Positions 24,701 to 39,700 of a stretch of 64,000 bases of DNA are shown here, piece after piece. The notes beneath the pieces were generated by a model. It saw only the letters and a program-made list of their open reading frames with translations, was not told the DNA's origin and ran no database searches. The first letter of the stretch is position 1; every line of letters begins with the position of its first letter. The position numbers and the translations under genes are program-made. The stretch is from positions 23,417,235 through 23,481,234 of the forward strand of contig OU964923.1 in assembly GCA_918807975.1 (NCBI GenBank), given 5' to 3'. The stretch is from Aplidium turbinatum (Eukaryota > Chordata > Ascidiacea > Aplousobranchia > Polyclinidae).

Positions 24701-27700
24701 TAAGTTACTGGCTCTGGTTTCACTTGCGGACAACACGGAGTCTTTCAAAACTCGCATTTCCAGCTCCAAAGCTCTGCCTTAAACTCTCTGGTTCAACATA
24801 TCCATCTCATTGATGATACGTGTTTAATTGTGTTCCAGTGTACACCAACAACGTATCTGACATCGGGAGCATCCTGTATTCAGGCTTCACTGAAGAACTG
24901 GTCGACATCTTGCAAGTCAAAGACAATACGCTTGTGGTGTGTACTGTGCACTGTGCAGGCTTAAATTGACCTTGCATTACCTTACGACTAGTTTCACACT
25001 CGTTTTAAGGTCTAAATTTTGTTTAAGGAAGTAACTTAGGTAGTTTTAAAGAAAAGAGGTTTTAGATTACCCAGACTAGCCTATACTGTATAATTGTGTA
25101 TACACATTAATTAACGTATAATTGAAAACACCGATTAACAATCGAATCACCTTTATGTGAGCTTCATCGGTCTTTTGAATTAACTTTGAATTGTCGAAAC
25201 GGTTTTCTCACTAGGATTAATCCTTGGATCGTGTGCACTTTCAGGACATCAAAGCAGCAGCTCTCAGAACATTAACGTCGATTGTCCATCTTGACTGCCG
25301 GGACCGAACCCCGCGCCTGGGGGCGATTGTGGACGTGACTGGAGTGTCACAATATCACGGCTTTCTTCCAGTGTTGGTCAGAAGATGTATTGATAGTATG
25401 ACAAGAACAAAGCCGGTTCAGGAAGGTAATCGATTTTCGGGGCACAACATTTAGACCGGATTTAATCAGTCACTTAGTCTTAGACGCATGTCAGGTAGGC
25501 GCTCTCACTGTGGTGCTTACGATTTTGGTGCTTCCCCAATGTTGCACTGGGGGATTTAAGCGCTCTTTCAGGTAATATTTTATTTTATCTGTGACTCTCT
25601 GAAAACTCTATCGCAAGAGTTTTGGGCGTATGTGTTGTCAGGCCTACTCGCAATATGTGATCGTTGCTTGTTCATTAATAAAATAAACTTTACCGAGTAT
25701 TACACATAGCCGTTTGGCCTAATAGCAACCCTTATGACCTAATAGCAACTCTTATGACCAACACTGTTATAGATTTTCTACTTTTCAGCTTGGTAAGTTA
25801 GACAATGCGCCTAAGTCGCTCAGCGCTACAATGAGGGTGCATACTGCATACCCAATTACTCATCTGCGCGTAACTGTCGTGTGTCGCTTATTTTTACCTA
25901 GAAATAACCACGCTTTACCATAGGATGCACAACTGTATCGTTCACGTCAGGTATTTAGTTTTTGTTGGCTGTTTTTCCTGGTTACTTTTCTAGGTGAGCG
26001 GTGAGAGTGTTTGACACACGACCGGATGTGTTTTGCGTGGTGTAGTTGTTACAATTTTGCAAAGTTTACAATTTGTTTTATCACTTCTTGATAAGTCAAA
26101 TTCGCATAGCGTTCTTTGGTAAATCAATGAATAGCCATACAAAAAGTTCATTGAGCGTTATTCAATAAAGTATAATCCTTACACTGACAGGCAACTCATA
26201 TCGACAGATACATGTTTAAAAAATGCAACACTTAATCTAATTTATTCCCGAAAAATCTTTTCTGTTCTAATGCCTTTATTTTGTTACAGAACATCCCGAG
26301 TTTCCTCATAGCTTTGCCACTGCCCTGTTTTCCTTCCTCTACCATCTTTCGAGTTACGAGAGTGGAGGGGAGGCATTGGTGCAAAGTGGAATGATGGGTC
26401 CTTTGCTATCGGTCGTCACCAACATGGGAGACCAACAAGAACAAACAACTGTGAGTTTGTCTTGATGATTTTGTATAGACTTCTTTTATGTCATAATTTA
26501 CTACCTTTCGTCTTGCTTTCGATAACTTCACGTCTTATTACGCTGCAAACTCAGTTCTTAATTCAACCATCTTGTCACAAACCGTTTAACCTGGATCTCA
26601 TTTCACCTTGTTGGACAAAACAGTGCTGTTGCTGACACAACTCACAAAAAACACGGTTTTAGAGAAAAACCATCGTTGTGTACACTACAGTTGTTTAGTA
26701 ACATTTTATGAACTTTTATCCATAGTTCAGTCGGCCATAGTCAATTATGTGTATAGGAGTGGCAGAAATTCGTCCCCCCACTTAATAGACCTACCCGCTT
26801 AGTCAGCCCAAAATCGTCTGGTCCCGAAATGGGCTTAATAATAAGCGGGGACTACTGTATCGAATTTTCATTTACATATGCTTCAGAATTTTTAAAAGCA
26901 CTGGTGGCTATCATTGGTTCAATTTTGCATTTTTTGACAATTATGATTCTTCTTTCAATAATATAAAAGGCTTTCAAATGACACAAGGGTTCAATATTTG
27001 TACAATATTTGCTTATACGTCATCACAAGCGGGGATTTTAAAATGATGTTACAGCCTTGGACTTAAAACCCTGATCCATGCCGTCCTTCTGACTCAACCG
27101 TTTTTTGTTTCAGTTTGTCACAAGAGCGGTTCGGGTCATCGATCTTGTCACCAACATCGACTGGCAAGCCTTCCAAGCTGTAAGCGGGCTCCAAGTCTTC
27201 ATCGATCGTTTGGAGCATGAGGTATTGATCTGCCGGAAAGACGCTCCTCCTGCTTGTGATACTCTTCCAGGCTCATCCAACACTGGATCTTCTGATGGAG
27301 GTTAGTACTTTATCGTTTTGAGACAGTGAAGTTTCTAAAAGTGTTCAGGTAAAACTTAGTGACCATGTTTGCATGTAACTGAATGGGCTTCTGTCTGATC
27401 AGTAGGCGTTTGAGGTAAAACCTAAAAAGCTGAATAAAAAGATTTCAATAAGCTTTGCGTGGGCATCAGCACTGCTTGAAGGTATTATAAGTTAAGTTGG
27501 AGCACTTTTTGAATTATTTATTTATTGCAATGTCTTTATGTTTCAGACCTGTCTATGGAAGTAGACGCTGGCAAGGAAGATTCACCTTCTAATTCTGCCA
27601 TGGAGACCGAGGACGGAACGAAACAGAAAGTCGATTATAAACAAGGTGTCGTAGTTGGGGCTACCGCTGCTATCTATAAATACCTCACCACATTTAGGTT

Positions 27701-30700
27701 GGCTTTATTCTGACGACAGGCTCTTGAAGGGAGTCACACGACAAGTACTGAAGCTTCGAGCAATGACAAACCTTCTCGACATCTATAGCGTTTCATACTT
27801 TGTGGCACAAAATAATACTTATTAAAACAAAAGCTCATGCTACTTTTATGCTGTTTAATGACATGCCGTAAAATTTAACAAGGGAAATATTTGTTATCGA
27901 GAAAAAAACGGTATCCTCAAATTACACTACAGTAATATTTTCAATATTTTCACGAGAACGAATAAAATAAACAGTAAACAATGCTGCTGTAGAATTAAAT
28001 CTCTTCAGAGCTAGCCTACTATATGCTTCCTATAAGTAATTCGCAAACGAAATAAAAAAAATTAAGATTTCGCAATCGATCAATGAATCGCGTTTCATCA
28101 TCTTACTTGCTCTTTTCTGCAGGAGCTCAATGCCTCCCTCAACGGGCCGCGCTTTTCAAATCGGTGCTGAATTTCTTGAAGAAAGCCATATCGGACCAGG
28201 CATTCGGCGAGCAAGTACGTCACATGATGGACGGCACGCTACCCAATTCACTCAAACACATCATCGGGAACGTTGAATACTACGGACCTGCTTTGTTCCT
28301 GTTAGGTTTGTCATAACCAGCTTTCTGAAGTGTGATTTTATTAATTGAGTCTTTTAGTGTTGCCATGTGTTTGTATATCACTGCTGCATACATTTGGCGC
28401 AAAGAAAGTAAAAATGTCCTTGGTAATGAAGCAGTACTTTTTTACTTGGAATGTTATTTATAATGGTTTGAAGCGTTAGTCTCAATTAATTTACAAATGA
28501 TTGCAATATCACTTATCTGCAACATATGCTGGCACTTGACCGGAAATAGTTCACAGAACAGCAGACTGTTTTTTTCCTCTACAGCATTAGAAACTCCACT
28601 TTTTTCAACCTCTTGTACACGCTATTGAGTTGAGAAGATGAGCGTCTTTGTGCCAAGAACATGGAGTGAGGCTTACACGCACGATGTTGTGTTTGCAAGA
28701 GACGACTTTATAATGCTGGTTGTCAACTTTTGCTCCGAGTGGCTTATTTCAGTGATGCTGTATCACTTCTACTCAGTAATCTGCTATTGTAACACTGCGA
28801 GTTTAATGTGAAAATAGGAGTTTCATCTTCATTCATCACTGTCTCTCAGAGTGGTTGAGAACTAACGTCTTTTGTGTTAGACCGAGTAGAATTTTTGTTA
28901 CTGTAATACGTCAATTCTTTTGGTGAAATTTTCTTCATGAAAATTCTGTTTTTAGCTTTGTGACTTTATCTTTGTGGAAGTTTTTTCTCGACCAGACACT
29001 ATTCTTTCATTCCTTCCCCTCCAATATCATACAGTCATACACAATATATATATACGCCATTTCTCCAGCTTTGTTGATGACCACTGACTTACTCCAAAGA
29101 ACATTCTTCCGACCCAGTTCAGATCATTTTTCAATAACTGCCTGTACCTTTTCAACCGGCTTATTATCCCTTAATTATTCTCTACCACATTTTAACAGTT
29201 TCTCCAGCTGTTCCTTTATCTAATTATTACCTGTCCATTATTGACTGTGGTAAGTAAGTGGCTAGCTGTTTCTGCCTTTGAGCTTTGTCAGTCCTGCACA
29301 AATGTTACTTGTCTCTTACCGGATAATCTCGATATTAATGCAATTTAACGTTTATTCATCGTTATCAGCTATGGAAGTGGTCACCGTCTACGTCTTCCAA
29401 GAACCATCCTTGCTGTCGACGCTGCAGGACAACGGGCTCACCCAGGTCATGCTGCACGCGCTTTTGGTCAAAGATCCTCCCGCGACACGCGAAGTCCTTG
29501 CATCACTTCCCAATATTTTCAGGTTCCAAATCTTAAACGTCTTTTTTATTTGCAAGACGGTATCTCAGTTAAAAGGCAAATTCTTTTGACATTGCACAGA
29601 CGTATCTACGAAGTCTCTATTAACGCTAATTTTTTTTTAAAAATATGATTAAAAATTCCTGAAGTTTATTGTAAAATTAAAAGTCTTTAAAGAAGTTTTA
29701 AAGTCAACAATTTATAATTTGTTTACAGATAGATTGCTAATATTGCATAGTGTAACTTAGTAACGACAGTAATTGGAGTGTTAGAATACGCGTTTGTCTT
29801 GCTGCTATGTGAGGCCCAAAGGTCAATATTGGTGCTCTGTTATTTACTCTTTGCCACCGAGGCACTGCGTGCGTGAAACAAACTTCCATTCCAGTGCCCT
29901 GTGTCTCAACTCTCGTGGTCTGGAAGCGTTTGTGAACTGCAGTCCATTCGACAGTCTCTTCCGTGTCATGTTGAGTCCGGAGTATTTGCTAGCCATGAGA
30001 AGAAGGAGGAGCTCTGATCCTCTTGGTGAGCAACTACTAAAATAATTAACTATGGAAAGAACTAATTTATGATTGATGCGGCCGTGACGAAATCAACAAA
30101 CTACGATTTTAAACATTTTTACCCTGCATTGTGGCCTCGCCATGAAAACTAATCTCATCTGAAGAAAAAAATTCCTAATTAAATGTTATGTTGCCGTTAT
30201 TTTGGTCATTGGGCAAACCTTGAGCTCTTTGAACGCTCAGTAACTAATCTAGCATCGCCACTCGCAGGTGACACCGCGTCAAACCTTGGTAATGCCATGG
30301 ATGAGCTGATGCGGCACCAACCCACCTTACGGCCAGCCACCATGAAAGCCATACATGGCTTGCTAACCGAGCTGCTCACCATGGGATCCGATCCTGCGAC
30401 CATCTGCTCAAAGTAAATACCGAGCCAAGATTATAGTTGAAGCAGAAGGCAGTTTTTAGTAATAAAGTGCCATGGTTGTACAAATTGTTTTTTGATGACT
30501 TTCTTTTATTCATACTGTATAAAACAAACATTATTATTGTTGTGGTGCTTACATCTTAAAACTACAGCTATCACAAAGCGAGTAACTGTTTACGTTTCGT
30601 CTGTGAAGTTTTACTGACTTCTTCACTAACATTTTCCTTGTAACATTAGTGAGTGGCGTAATTTAGCTTTTATTTGACAAGCTTCAAGCCACTTTTTAGC

Positions 30701-33700
30701 TAGATCTCTTGAAAATAATTGATTGTTCATTTTTGTGTTCATTACTAAATCTAGTCTTACACACTCTCGTCAGGTCATCAACGAACAAAACTGATGTTGC
30801 CGGTGGTACTTTAGAAGAGGAAGGTGGTCCTGGTGGCGATGTTCCTGGAGAAAATCTATCCCAAGTTGATGAAAACCCGAACCAAGATGAAGCAGGTTTG
30901 CTTGTCCTAAAAAATTTCAGTTGTGTATTATAAAAAAAATAAAGACTGATAGTAGTATGGACATTGGGCAGCATCAGTTCGATCAAAATTAACAATTTTA
31001 CTGCTTTAAAAAAAAATCAATCTTTTTATCCAGGAAGCGAAGATGAAGTTGAAGAAGTCGAAGAAGTTCCAGCAGCAACGAGCAAATCCACAAGCTCCAC
31101 AGCGCAAGTGTAAGTGTATTTCATCACGTTATTCATCTCATAGCATTCTGGCTACCAGCCCAGTCAGCAAATCAGTAAGTTCTTTTTTACATTGTTTCAA
31201 CGTCTACAGACTTTAAATCAAACAATAATGCTAGGATGTTTCATTTTTTTACGGTTTTTGAGATAAAAAAATGCTTGGGGTCTAGTCAGATCGGAATTTG
31301 GTCACATACAACCGATCCAAAATATGTTTTTCGATCAGACGACTTTTAGAGGGTGCGCAGCCTCCTTCAAAGTTTGAAAAATTGAAGTGTGAGAAAATTT
31401 GCAGGAAGTACGCGTTATCTCGGTAACGGAAGGAGATAGGATGACGTGTAAGGTGTCAACTTGTGCGGAATACCCAACTTCCTATCTGCGCTTAATACAT
31501 TTTACTACCCTATTTGCAACAGCAAAAAAGTGAATTACAGAAAACTGTTTTTACTTTTATTTTATTTTTTTATATATTTTTGATGTTTTGTTCCCAGTTC
31601 TACAGAAGCAAAACCCTTCCAGCAATTACAGTGATAACATTTTTAACGAACAACAGGTTTTGTTCATTATACTATGACGTAGCAATGGAGGGTTGCAGGC
31701 GCACGACTTGTATATTATTAAACTGTGCTTTTTAAGTTTCCAGAGCTACATTTTGGTTCAAGTTTGTAGTAACAAGATTTGTCAGTTCTGTAAGGTTGTT
31801 TTGAGAAGCTTCCGTTGCAGAATTGATTCGATGTCATTCGCCTTTTGTTATTTCAATTTTCTACGCATTGTCATTACAGGTGTTAAGATTTTAGTATTGG
31901 CTATTTCCACCCATAAGTAGATAGTTCAATTGCAGTAGTGCCAGAAACAAGACCTGTTGCCAGTAAGACATTACAGAAATATGGAAAGCTGCCAGAGCAT
32001 GTTTTATCTACAAACATAAGCATTCTTCACCACTGTGATTTTTTTATGTAAGCAATACAGTGAAACGAATCCCAAGTTCTTTAAGAAGCCTCCATGTTTT
32101 GCTGACGTCAAGGAACATCCGATTAATGATATAGTTTATATTTGGGTCCACATTTAACTGCAGCAAGGTGATGCCTTCCCATACGACAACCGAAGTTGCC
32201 CGCCCTGAACAGTTATTAGACATGAAGGGCGCATGCTTTGAGTCGGCATCACTCTGTACAGGATGGTTGCATGGAGCTCAGTGAGCTGCAATTGCTGTCT
32301 CGATTTGTTGTCATTCGCTTGATTGCAAGAATCATTTACCAGGGCTCACCACTAAGGGGTTTGACAACTTGAGTACATTGATTTGAGTACATTTAAATTT
32401 AAGGCAATCCAGAAAAGAAAACAGCAGCAGACGTGAGCGACAGAAAGTATATTCCACGATGCACACTACTACCGTATGCCATAGCACATAAGGTTTGTTG
32501 CTCTCTTTAACTTGTTGTCATTGTGGTTACTGGAAAGGGTTTAGCTTCTAGAAAATTAGGAACAAAATGTCAAAAATATGAAGAAAAAACAACAACAGGT
32601 TTTTGCAATTAATTTATTTTCCGTTGCAGATAGGGTGGTAAAATGTATTAAGCGCAGATAAGAAGTTGGTGATTCCGCACAATTTGACACCTTACTCGTC
32701 TTCCTATCTCCTTCCAATACCAAGATATCGCATGCTTTCTGCAAATTATCCCACACTTGAAGTTTTCAAACTTTGGCGAGGCTACTCACCCTCTATAAGA
32801 CGTCTGATCGAAAACATATTTTGTGTCGATTGTATGTGACCAAAATCCGATCTGATCAGACCCCAAGCTTTTTTTATCTCAAAAACCGTAAAAAAATGTA
32901 GCACCCTAATAAATACTATTAACACTATAAAAAGTGCTCAATGCCAAGCAAAAAAGGCAAGCAGAGCAAATTCTATCAAATATAGTGACTTATCACAAAA
33001 AAATTGACAGCCCGTTTTACCCTCATTGAGATCGTCAGATAGTTTTTGTTCGATTAGAAGTAATTAGACGTTGAATCAATGCAAAAAGGACTGGTTTGCT
33101 GACCGGAGCAAGGTATCTATTGAAGATGCTATTACTATAGCGAAATCGATTCTTAATAAATTACACTAAGAGGTTAGATTGTTGTGCAAATGTCAGCATT
33201 TGATGAATGCAAAATAGCGGGAGCAAGGTAGTCATTTACTGCATAGCGCATCAGACGTCTTACATAATGTCTAGTGTTTAACACTAACATATTTTATTGC
33301 AAAGTGTTTTGGTTCTATACTAAATCACTATTTATTTAAGATATGGCCAAAGCTATTTTTGTTTTACCAAAGGTTGCTTGCCGCTATATTCTCCATACTC
33401 GACTGCTGATATAGAAAAGGGTTGCCAAGTTTTTCTTTTCTCGGCTTTGTTTGTTTTCTTCTTTTTTTTTTATATATTTTCAAGTCACTGCAGCAAACGC
33501 CATCATTACGTATCACGGGAAGTAGAATGTGCCCCTGTGGCGTTGTCTGACTCTAACTCTCAATCCCAACTCGGTTTTAATTTGAAGCTTCAATGTTGTG
33601 TTTATTATGCTTAAGATCTGCAATCTCATCAAAATACTGGCAAGAAGAGAAATAAAAACCTAACCGTGCAATCAAGTAAACCAACTTAGACAGTAGACAC

Positions 33701-36700
33701 CTTATTCACCCGAATACAAGTCACATCTAGGTATTAGCCGCACCCCTAGTTCATACTTGCCAAAGTAGTCCATGATGTTTGTCAATTTCTATGGTTATTT
33801 GCATCAGGCAAGAACCACACTTCGATTTTGACAACATTTTGCATCGTGGAAAACCATATGTCTCATCAGAGGATGACATAGATTGCCACTTTCTGCCTTG
33901 ATAGCTGAATTGGACGCCAGACTTTGTGCATGCAGAACCGCAACATCGGACAGCGCTGGTTTGGCTCTCGTGGTGTGCGCTTGAGCAACGTATTTAAAGG
34001 ACTGCTCTCCAACCAGTGAGTTCTAGTGGATGAAATAATTCACATACAACAACACTTCAACAACAATCGGAAACTTCACTCTTGTCAATCTCGGTGATCG
34101 AGCCTGCGTCAGTGATTCAAAGCCTCTACAAGTATGCGAAACTTCCAGGATTGAGCTTTGAAAGATGCTTGCCCAGTCCAAGCATGAAGATTTCCTCTAT
34201 TACCATCAATGTTTGCTTGAATGAATACAGTTTTGTCCCACGCAGTTACATCTTTCAGAAGAATAAAAAAAGGAAAGAACTACATTGCACCGTGTCACGT
34301 CAAATTGCGCAACACAATTTTTCCTGCACGGTTTTATAAACAAACTTGTAGCTGGTTGAAACCGAACTATTCTTGCTCCCAGCAGCCTGCAATAGTGTTT
34401 TGCAAAACTAAAAGAACAATCTTTTAGATTTGATGAAATCATCAACTAAATACCAGCTGGTTGAATTGCTACAAACAAAAGAAAATTTCGTATTGTCAGC
34501 TTTGGTAAGAGGACTTGCGTCAGTGGTGTCATATACTGAACATTGCAAGATCCGAACTAGCATTGAAAGAAAGCTAGCAGTGATCACACCACTTATCGTT
34601 CAATTCAGTCGCAACACTTCTCACCTTGTGTGGCTTCGTACAGTTTCTATGTGACGTCCTTCGGCAAAGAGTACCAAACGCGAATATATATCCGCCGCAG
34701 CCTGTTAGGAGACCGTTTCCTGAGAACGTAGTATGCAAATTGACCATACGCACTGTTCATGTCACATCCGTTCCTCGTCACCGCACCAAACGCACTGAGC
34801 CGGCTATGCTTTTCAATGAACATCTTTTCTTTTGTAGGCTGCTGACGACTGGCAGTAAGAAGCACATTCCTCTACTCGATTATATGCAAAATGTGGTAAG
34901 TCAAAGGACAGCTGTGAGTTGTCGTTGCCGAGGGCGTTTATTTCTGGGAAAGATAAGTCCTATGTTTTGCTCAGCTAGGCCAGGAAGTTTTTTCAATAGA
35001 AATTTTGTATATCAACTAGTCTTCAAAGTTCCACTTTTTTTAAAATCTTTTACAAGTGCAATTAGACTAGAAACCACCGCATCGAAGTCATATTCAGTAG
35101 TTTAAATGTTAGACATTCTACAATTTTCGATTATATAACTATCAAAATAATGAGTATTTGCATATAAATTTGTTCCTGGCGATGTTTTCTGCAGCTCAAT
35201 CACGTTGTGCCTTAATTGACTACAACCAGCGCAGCTGTCAATGGTTCTGGCTGAGGATTTTAGTTTTAGCAAATCAAAAAGTTTGCAGCAATACAAATAG
35301 TTCTTGCTTTTAATGGAATCTATTGAAATTTACATGCAAGACAGAAACTAGCTTTGCCAAACTATTGTGACCAGACTCAGTAGATTACTTTGTTCCCATT
35401 GAGATTTAGTTGATCAAGCTTTTGAATGCAACAGTTAGGTTTTAGACTTATTTCACCATTGTCATGGTTACATTATAGGCAGATCAAGCAGTATGCAGTT
35501 TATTAGAGAAGAAATGTGTCGTAAAAGATTAAAAATGTGTTTAAAAATCAAACCTGAACCATCATAAAACTCATCACTTATTGACCGAATTTTCATGTTT
35601 GTTTTTAAATTTATTTGAAAGTATTTGAAGTTTGTATAATGTTCAGCAATTGCAGACTTGTTAATTTGATGCGGACTGTTGCCTTGCATTGCAAGCAGCA
35701 TTTTAAGCCGCCAACTTTGAACCGTAGTGTCGTCAAAGCTCAGACAACTCTTCTGTTTTAAGACCAAGTTCATTAACGCGATCGTCAGCAACAACACAAC
35801 AGATGACCATTGCCGGGAGTTTCGTCAGCACGGTGGAATACCCGCTCTGCTTGGATTGCTGCGTCTGCCAGCTTTGCCTTTGGACTTTCCAACCTCATCG
35901 GCTTGCCAGTCGGTTACTAACCTAACACAGACTGTATTTGTAAGTATACTGTTTTGTTTTAGATCAGTGGTTTTTATTGAAGTGTAGCTTGTGAGTGAGT
36001 GCTGGTACTGAGGCATTGTAGGTATTTTTGTTTTCAAATATGAAAATTTAACCATTCATTCATTGCCTTTGTCAGCAAGAATACGTTAAAGCGGTAATAT
36101 ATCCGCGTGGGTGTGTGCCAAAGACTTAATGAGAATTTATTAATACGATGTTTTTTAAAAATAACTGCATTACTTTTGTGTTGAAATGATGCCATTGCCT
36201 TTTCCTGTCAGTATTAGTGGGAGAAAATGATGCACATCGGTGATGTAATATTGCTGGCAACCGTTTGGTAAGAATGTTAACGACCAGTATTAGAAACGCA
36301 TTTAAGATTGGTTGCATGAAAAACTTAAAAAAACCATTTGTGAATCATCTACGTTTGTATCTCCACTTGTAAATTAAAAAAAAAACGTTGGTACATGAAT
36401 TTAAAGTGAGGACATATGAAGTAAAAATAAAGATCAAAATCTGCATTCTGCAGGGTTGCCAGATATATAAAACTAAACGCAAATTTTTTTTATTTAGATT
36501 TTAAAACTGGGGTTTCCAAAGCGAGCAAGTTTAAGGTCACGTGAGGCTATTTTTTTTGTTGCTAAGTGGGGTCGAAAGTAATGTCTTAAAAGCGGTAAGG
36601 GAGCGGTGAAGTCAAACAGTTTGCAAGCAACTTTACTGGAAGTATAACAACATGGATTGTTATGTAATAAATAACTTTTAAGAGATCGAGTTTTCATACA

Positions 36701-39700
36701 AGTTCCACGTTTAGAACTAAAGTGATGAATGCAAGTTGGAAGCAGATGAGAGGATTATTTTAAACGGTGTATAAACGATAAGTTTTCATTGAGAAATCAT
36801 AAGGTTTTGTATGATAGATTAAATTGAAACAAACCGAATTGCGCAGGGTAGCTGCAAATGAAATGAATCCTAATGATTCTAAATCAATTTAAATGATTTC
36901 AAGCAACCTCTTAGTGTTTCTTTTCTAGTTAGAATATTTTCTGGCAACACCGGGCCACACCCACATTGGTATTTAACTGGGTTTACGCATATGTGGTGTG
37001 ACGTGGACGTCTTGAGATAAAGCTTAATTTATTTTTGTATTGAAGCCAGTCGATAGGCTTCTATCATTTAGTTTAGCTTTGGCAATTCAGTAGGTATATA
37101 TATATAAGCATTTGTTGCAGTGGTAAATATTCATGCACAGCCGGCAGACGCCCAATGAGTTTATGCTTACGGACTAAAGTATCCACACAGCAAAATCCGT
37201 CATTTTACATTGATTCAACGTCTGACGTTAAAAAAATAACAGCTTTTGTTATTCATATTACGTAATTGGTAACCTTATCAGATTTTCTAGGCACAATAGT
37301 TTTCGAAAAATGGTTTCTTTACCATAACAAATTTGCTTAATTATTATTAAACAAAAGCGCTGAAATAGAAACGATGATAATTTTACATTAACTATGTTTT
37401 GTAGAAGTTTTATTTTGACCTGTAGCGTGACCTTGGTGGGCTTGATAGTATCTAAGGTTAATAACTTGCGATGAGTAAAATCTCAGAATGTTGGTCTCCG
37501 CTGGCAAAAACCACCCTTTGTGCATCGTTTCAACGTCGTCAGATGGTGTAGAACAAAATGATGCAAATAAGACAATCAGTCTAAAAAAGGACCTTGATCT
37601 GCGTGGATGCAGTTTTAGGTTAGACAGTTTTTTAGAACCATGTTGATTTAATGACATGCTGTGTTACTAGCTTGCTGCGCTGATCAAAACTCGCCATTGA
37701 GAACAATTTTTATCTGTTGAAACAAAATTTGAATTCGCGCACCGCACGTTTTTGAAAACCAAATGTCGCTTTTTCTGAAACACTTCTTAGAAAGTTTGTT
37801 TTTTCATCTTTAGTAATTGTCGTATTTGGAATGTATGAAAGAACGGCCTCTGCACGTTATTAACTAATTTATCTAAAAAAAGTATTTAATACCTGATTGG
37901 TCTAATTACGTGCTCCTGTGTCTGAGTCCAAACATTATACGTTCTTCTTGTGTGCCCGGTGCAGCAAGATTGGACTTTTCAGTGTACGACTTTGTACAGG
38001 TTGTAGCTACTTTTTATGTTTCAGCTACTCCTTCGCGAGCCTACCGTATTAAGAGAAAGTTTGTGTCATGTGCGGGACATTCTGGAACGCTTGCAACCTT
38101 CGTTTCTTGTGCCATCCGATGATCAATCAGGGTAATCCAGAAGGCTTATTTTTGATATGTAATTTTATTTCTTCAGACTGGCTTTAAAAAGCACGATCTC
38201 GTATTCTACGTGTTGGCATGATTGTAGATTGTAACAAGGGAAAATTAAAGGTTTTTTTTGGAATAATTTATTTTTTAAATAGGAAATTCAAGGGACATTA
38301 TTGCCTTCTAAATTTTAAATTAAACTTTAGGAAAGTAAATCTTCCATTTTTTTTACCTGCTCATCTTTTTTGCGGAAAATTTTGGACGAAAGACGAAAGA
38401 ATGTACGTTTTGAACAGGAAGACTACACGTTTTGCGCTGTATTTCAACTCACAAAGCCTAAACATTGTTTCAACATTGCTTTAGGTTGTTTCACTTACAC
38501 TAATTTCAACTTAACCAACGTTTCAGTCCCTTCAGGAGAGGCAGTGTCCTTCTGCACGAGCTCATGCAGCAGAAGCCGGAAGCACTCGAGAAGGAAGACA
38601 GACCACTTGTACGAGGCCTGGTGCATATCCACGCGTTTGTGACTCTGTTCCTCAACATGCCTCGAGCCAACCAGGCAAGTGCTCACGTAGAATTTACAAC
38701 CAACCGATAGCTAGCTGCTGAATGTGAAAAAAGGAGGCAGCTTCGCAGTTGTTATTAAGCAATATGTTCAAAAAGTATGTGACCACTCGAGGTTAAAGCC
38801 TCTTGCTTTACCCGTCTCCACGTACTTTTACCCGGATTCCGCACCATACTATTAAGTGTGGTGTTGCTCTCTTTTGTGGTATTGGATGAACTCATGCACT
38901 TCCTTTTGTTTGAATGAGAGAGGTTGGCAGAGATGATGCGGTGATGACGTAGCCATGCATGATTTGGCGCATAGCCGGTTTTTCAGCGTCACAAAACCGC
39001 AATGCTGAACGGAATAATCCAATGCACTCACGAAAACGGGCAGTTTCTATTTGAATATTCTTGACTCGGGGTGAAGATGAAAGTTAATGCCGCTTTTTGT
39101 ATAAAAGAAGCAAGGTTTTCCTGCACCTTCTGGACAGATTATTCTTTAGTTTAAAACATGTTTTTTAAGATGCATTTTTTCAATTGTTTGTCATCTCACT
39201 GTTTCTTTTTGTAGAATGAAATTCGGACCATCATTCTTGACGAGTGGGGAAGCCAGTTGGGTTGCGAGGTAAGCCCGTTTGCATGGTACGAGGCTTGAAA
39301 CTTATTAATGTTATAAAACTCAGCTTGCTTCAGCTCGTGGTGTGGAAAATATGCCTGCGAATGCCAAATCCATTCTGCAATACGTCAGTGTTCTTCACGT
39401 CATTATGAAACTAAATACGTCGTCACGTGAAAGGCCATTTCTATTGTGACGTAACTATTGGCCAGGATCATAAATTTGCTTACGCGAAAGCTCAAAATAA
39501 TGTTAGTTACGTCAAAGGAATGATTTCGAATCGCATTCGTGTGTCTTTGCAGCACTTTGTCTTTCACAACTAGTTTCATTCATGTTTAATATCTCCTTCT
39601 CTATGATTTGTGTTATATTGCTTGAACCGTATAATAAACGTGCTTTGCGGATTCATTGAAACCATTTGTAAATGCCTACATTGATGCGGCGTTGTCGCGC

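Larger units (their letters stand above)
31159..33115. mobile_element. Palindromic MITE, copy 3, split by nested elements (intron 18)
   Basis: The left arm (31159-31231) has CAGTCAGCAAATCAG and TTTTTTACATTG. The right arm (about 33066-33115) has GACGTTGAATCAATG and ACTGGTTTGCTGACCGG. The arms are inverted matches now 1.8 kb apart, separated by the long-TIR element and a second repeat. A less likely reading is a longer parent element carrying that interior. Confidence 0.6.

Noticed and set aside
34626-35105. 159-codon plus-strand open frame
   Set aside because: It contains HUWE1 exon 19 in frame; the rest is intron read-through without homology.
36452-36953. Possible hAT element (CAGGGTTGCCAGA and inverted TCTGGCAACACC)
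   Set aside because: The ends match imperfectly and no 8-bp duplication is visible; GTTGCCAGAT also occurs singly near 4856 and 50746.
38760-38950. GC-richer block in intron 22 as a gene or tRNA
   Set aside because: No open frame, tRNA boxes or repeat partner recognised.
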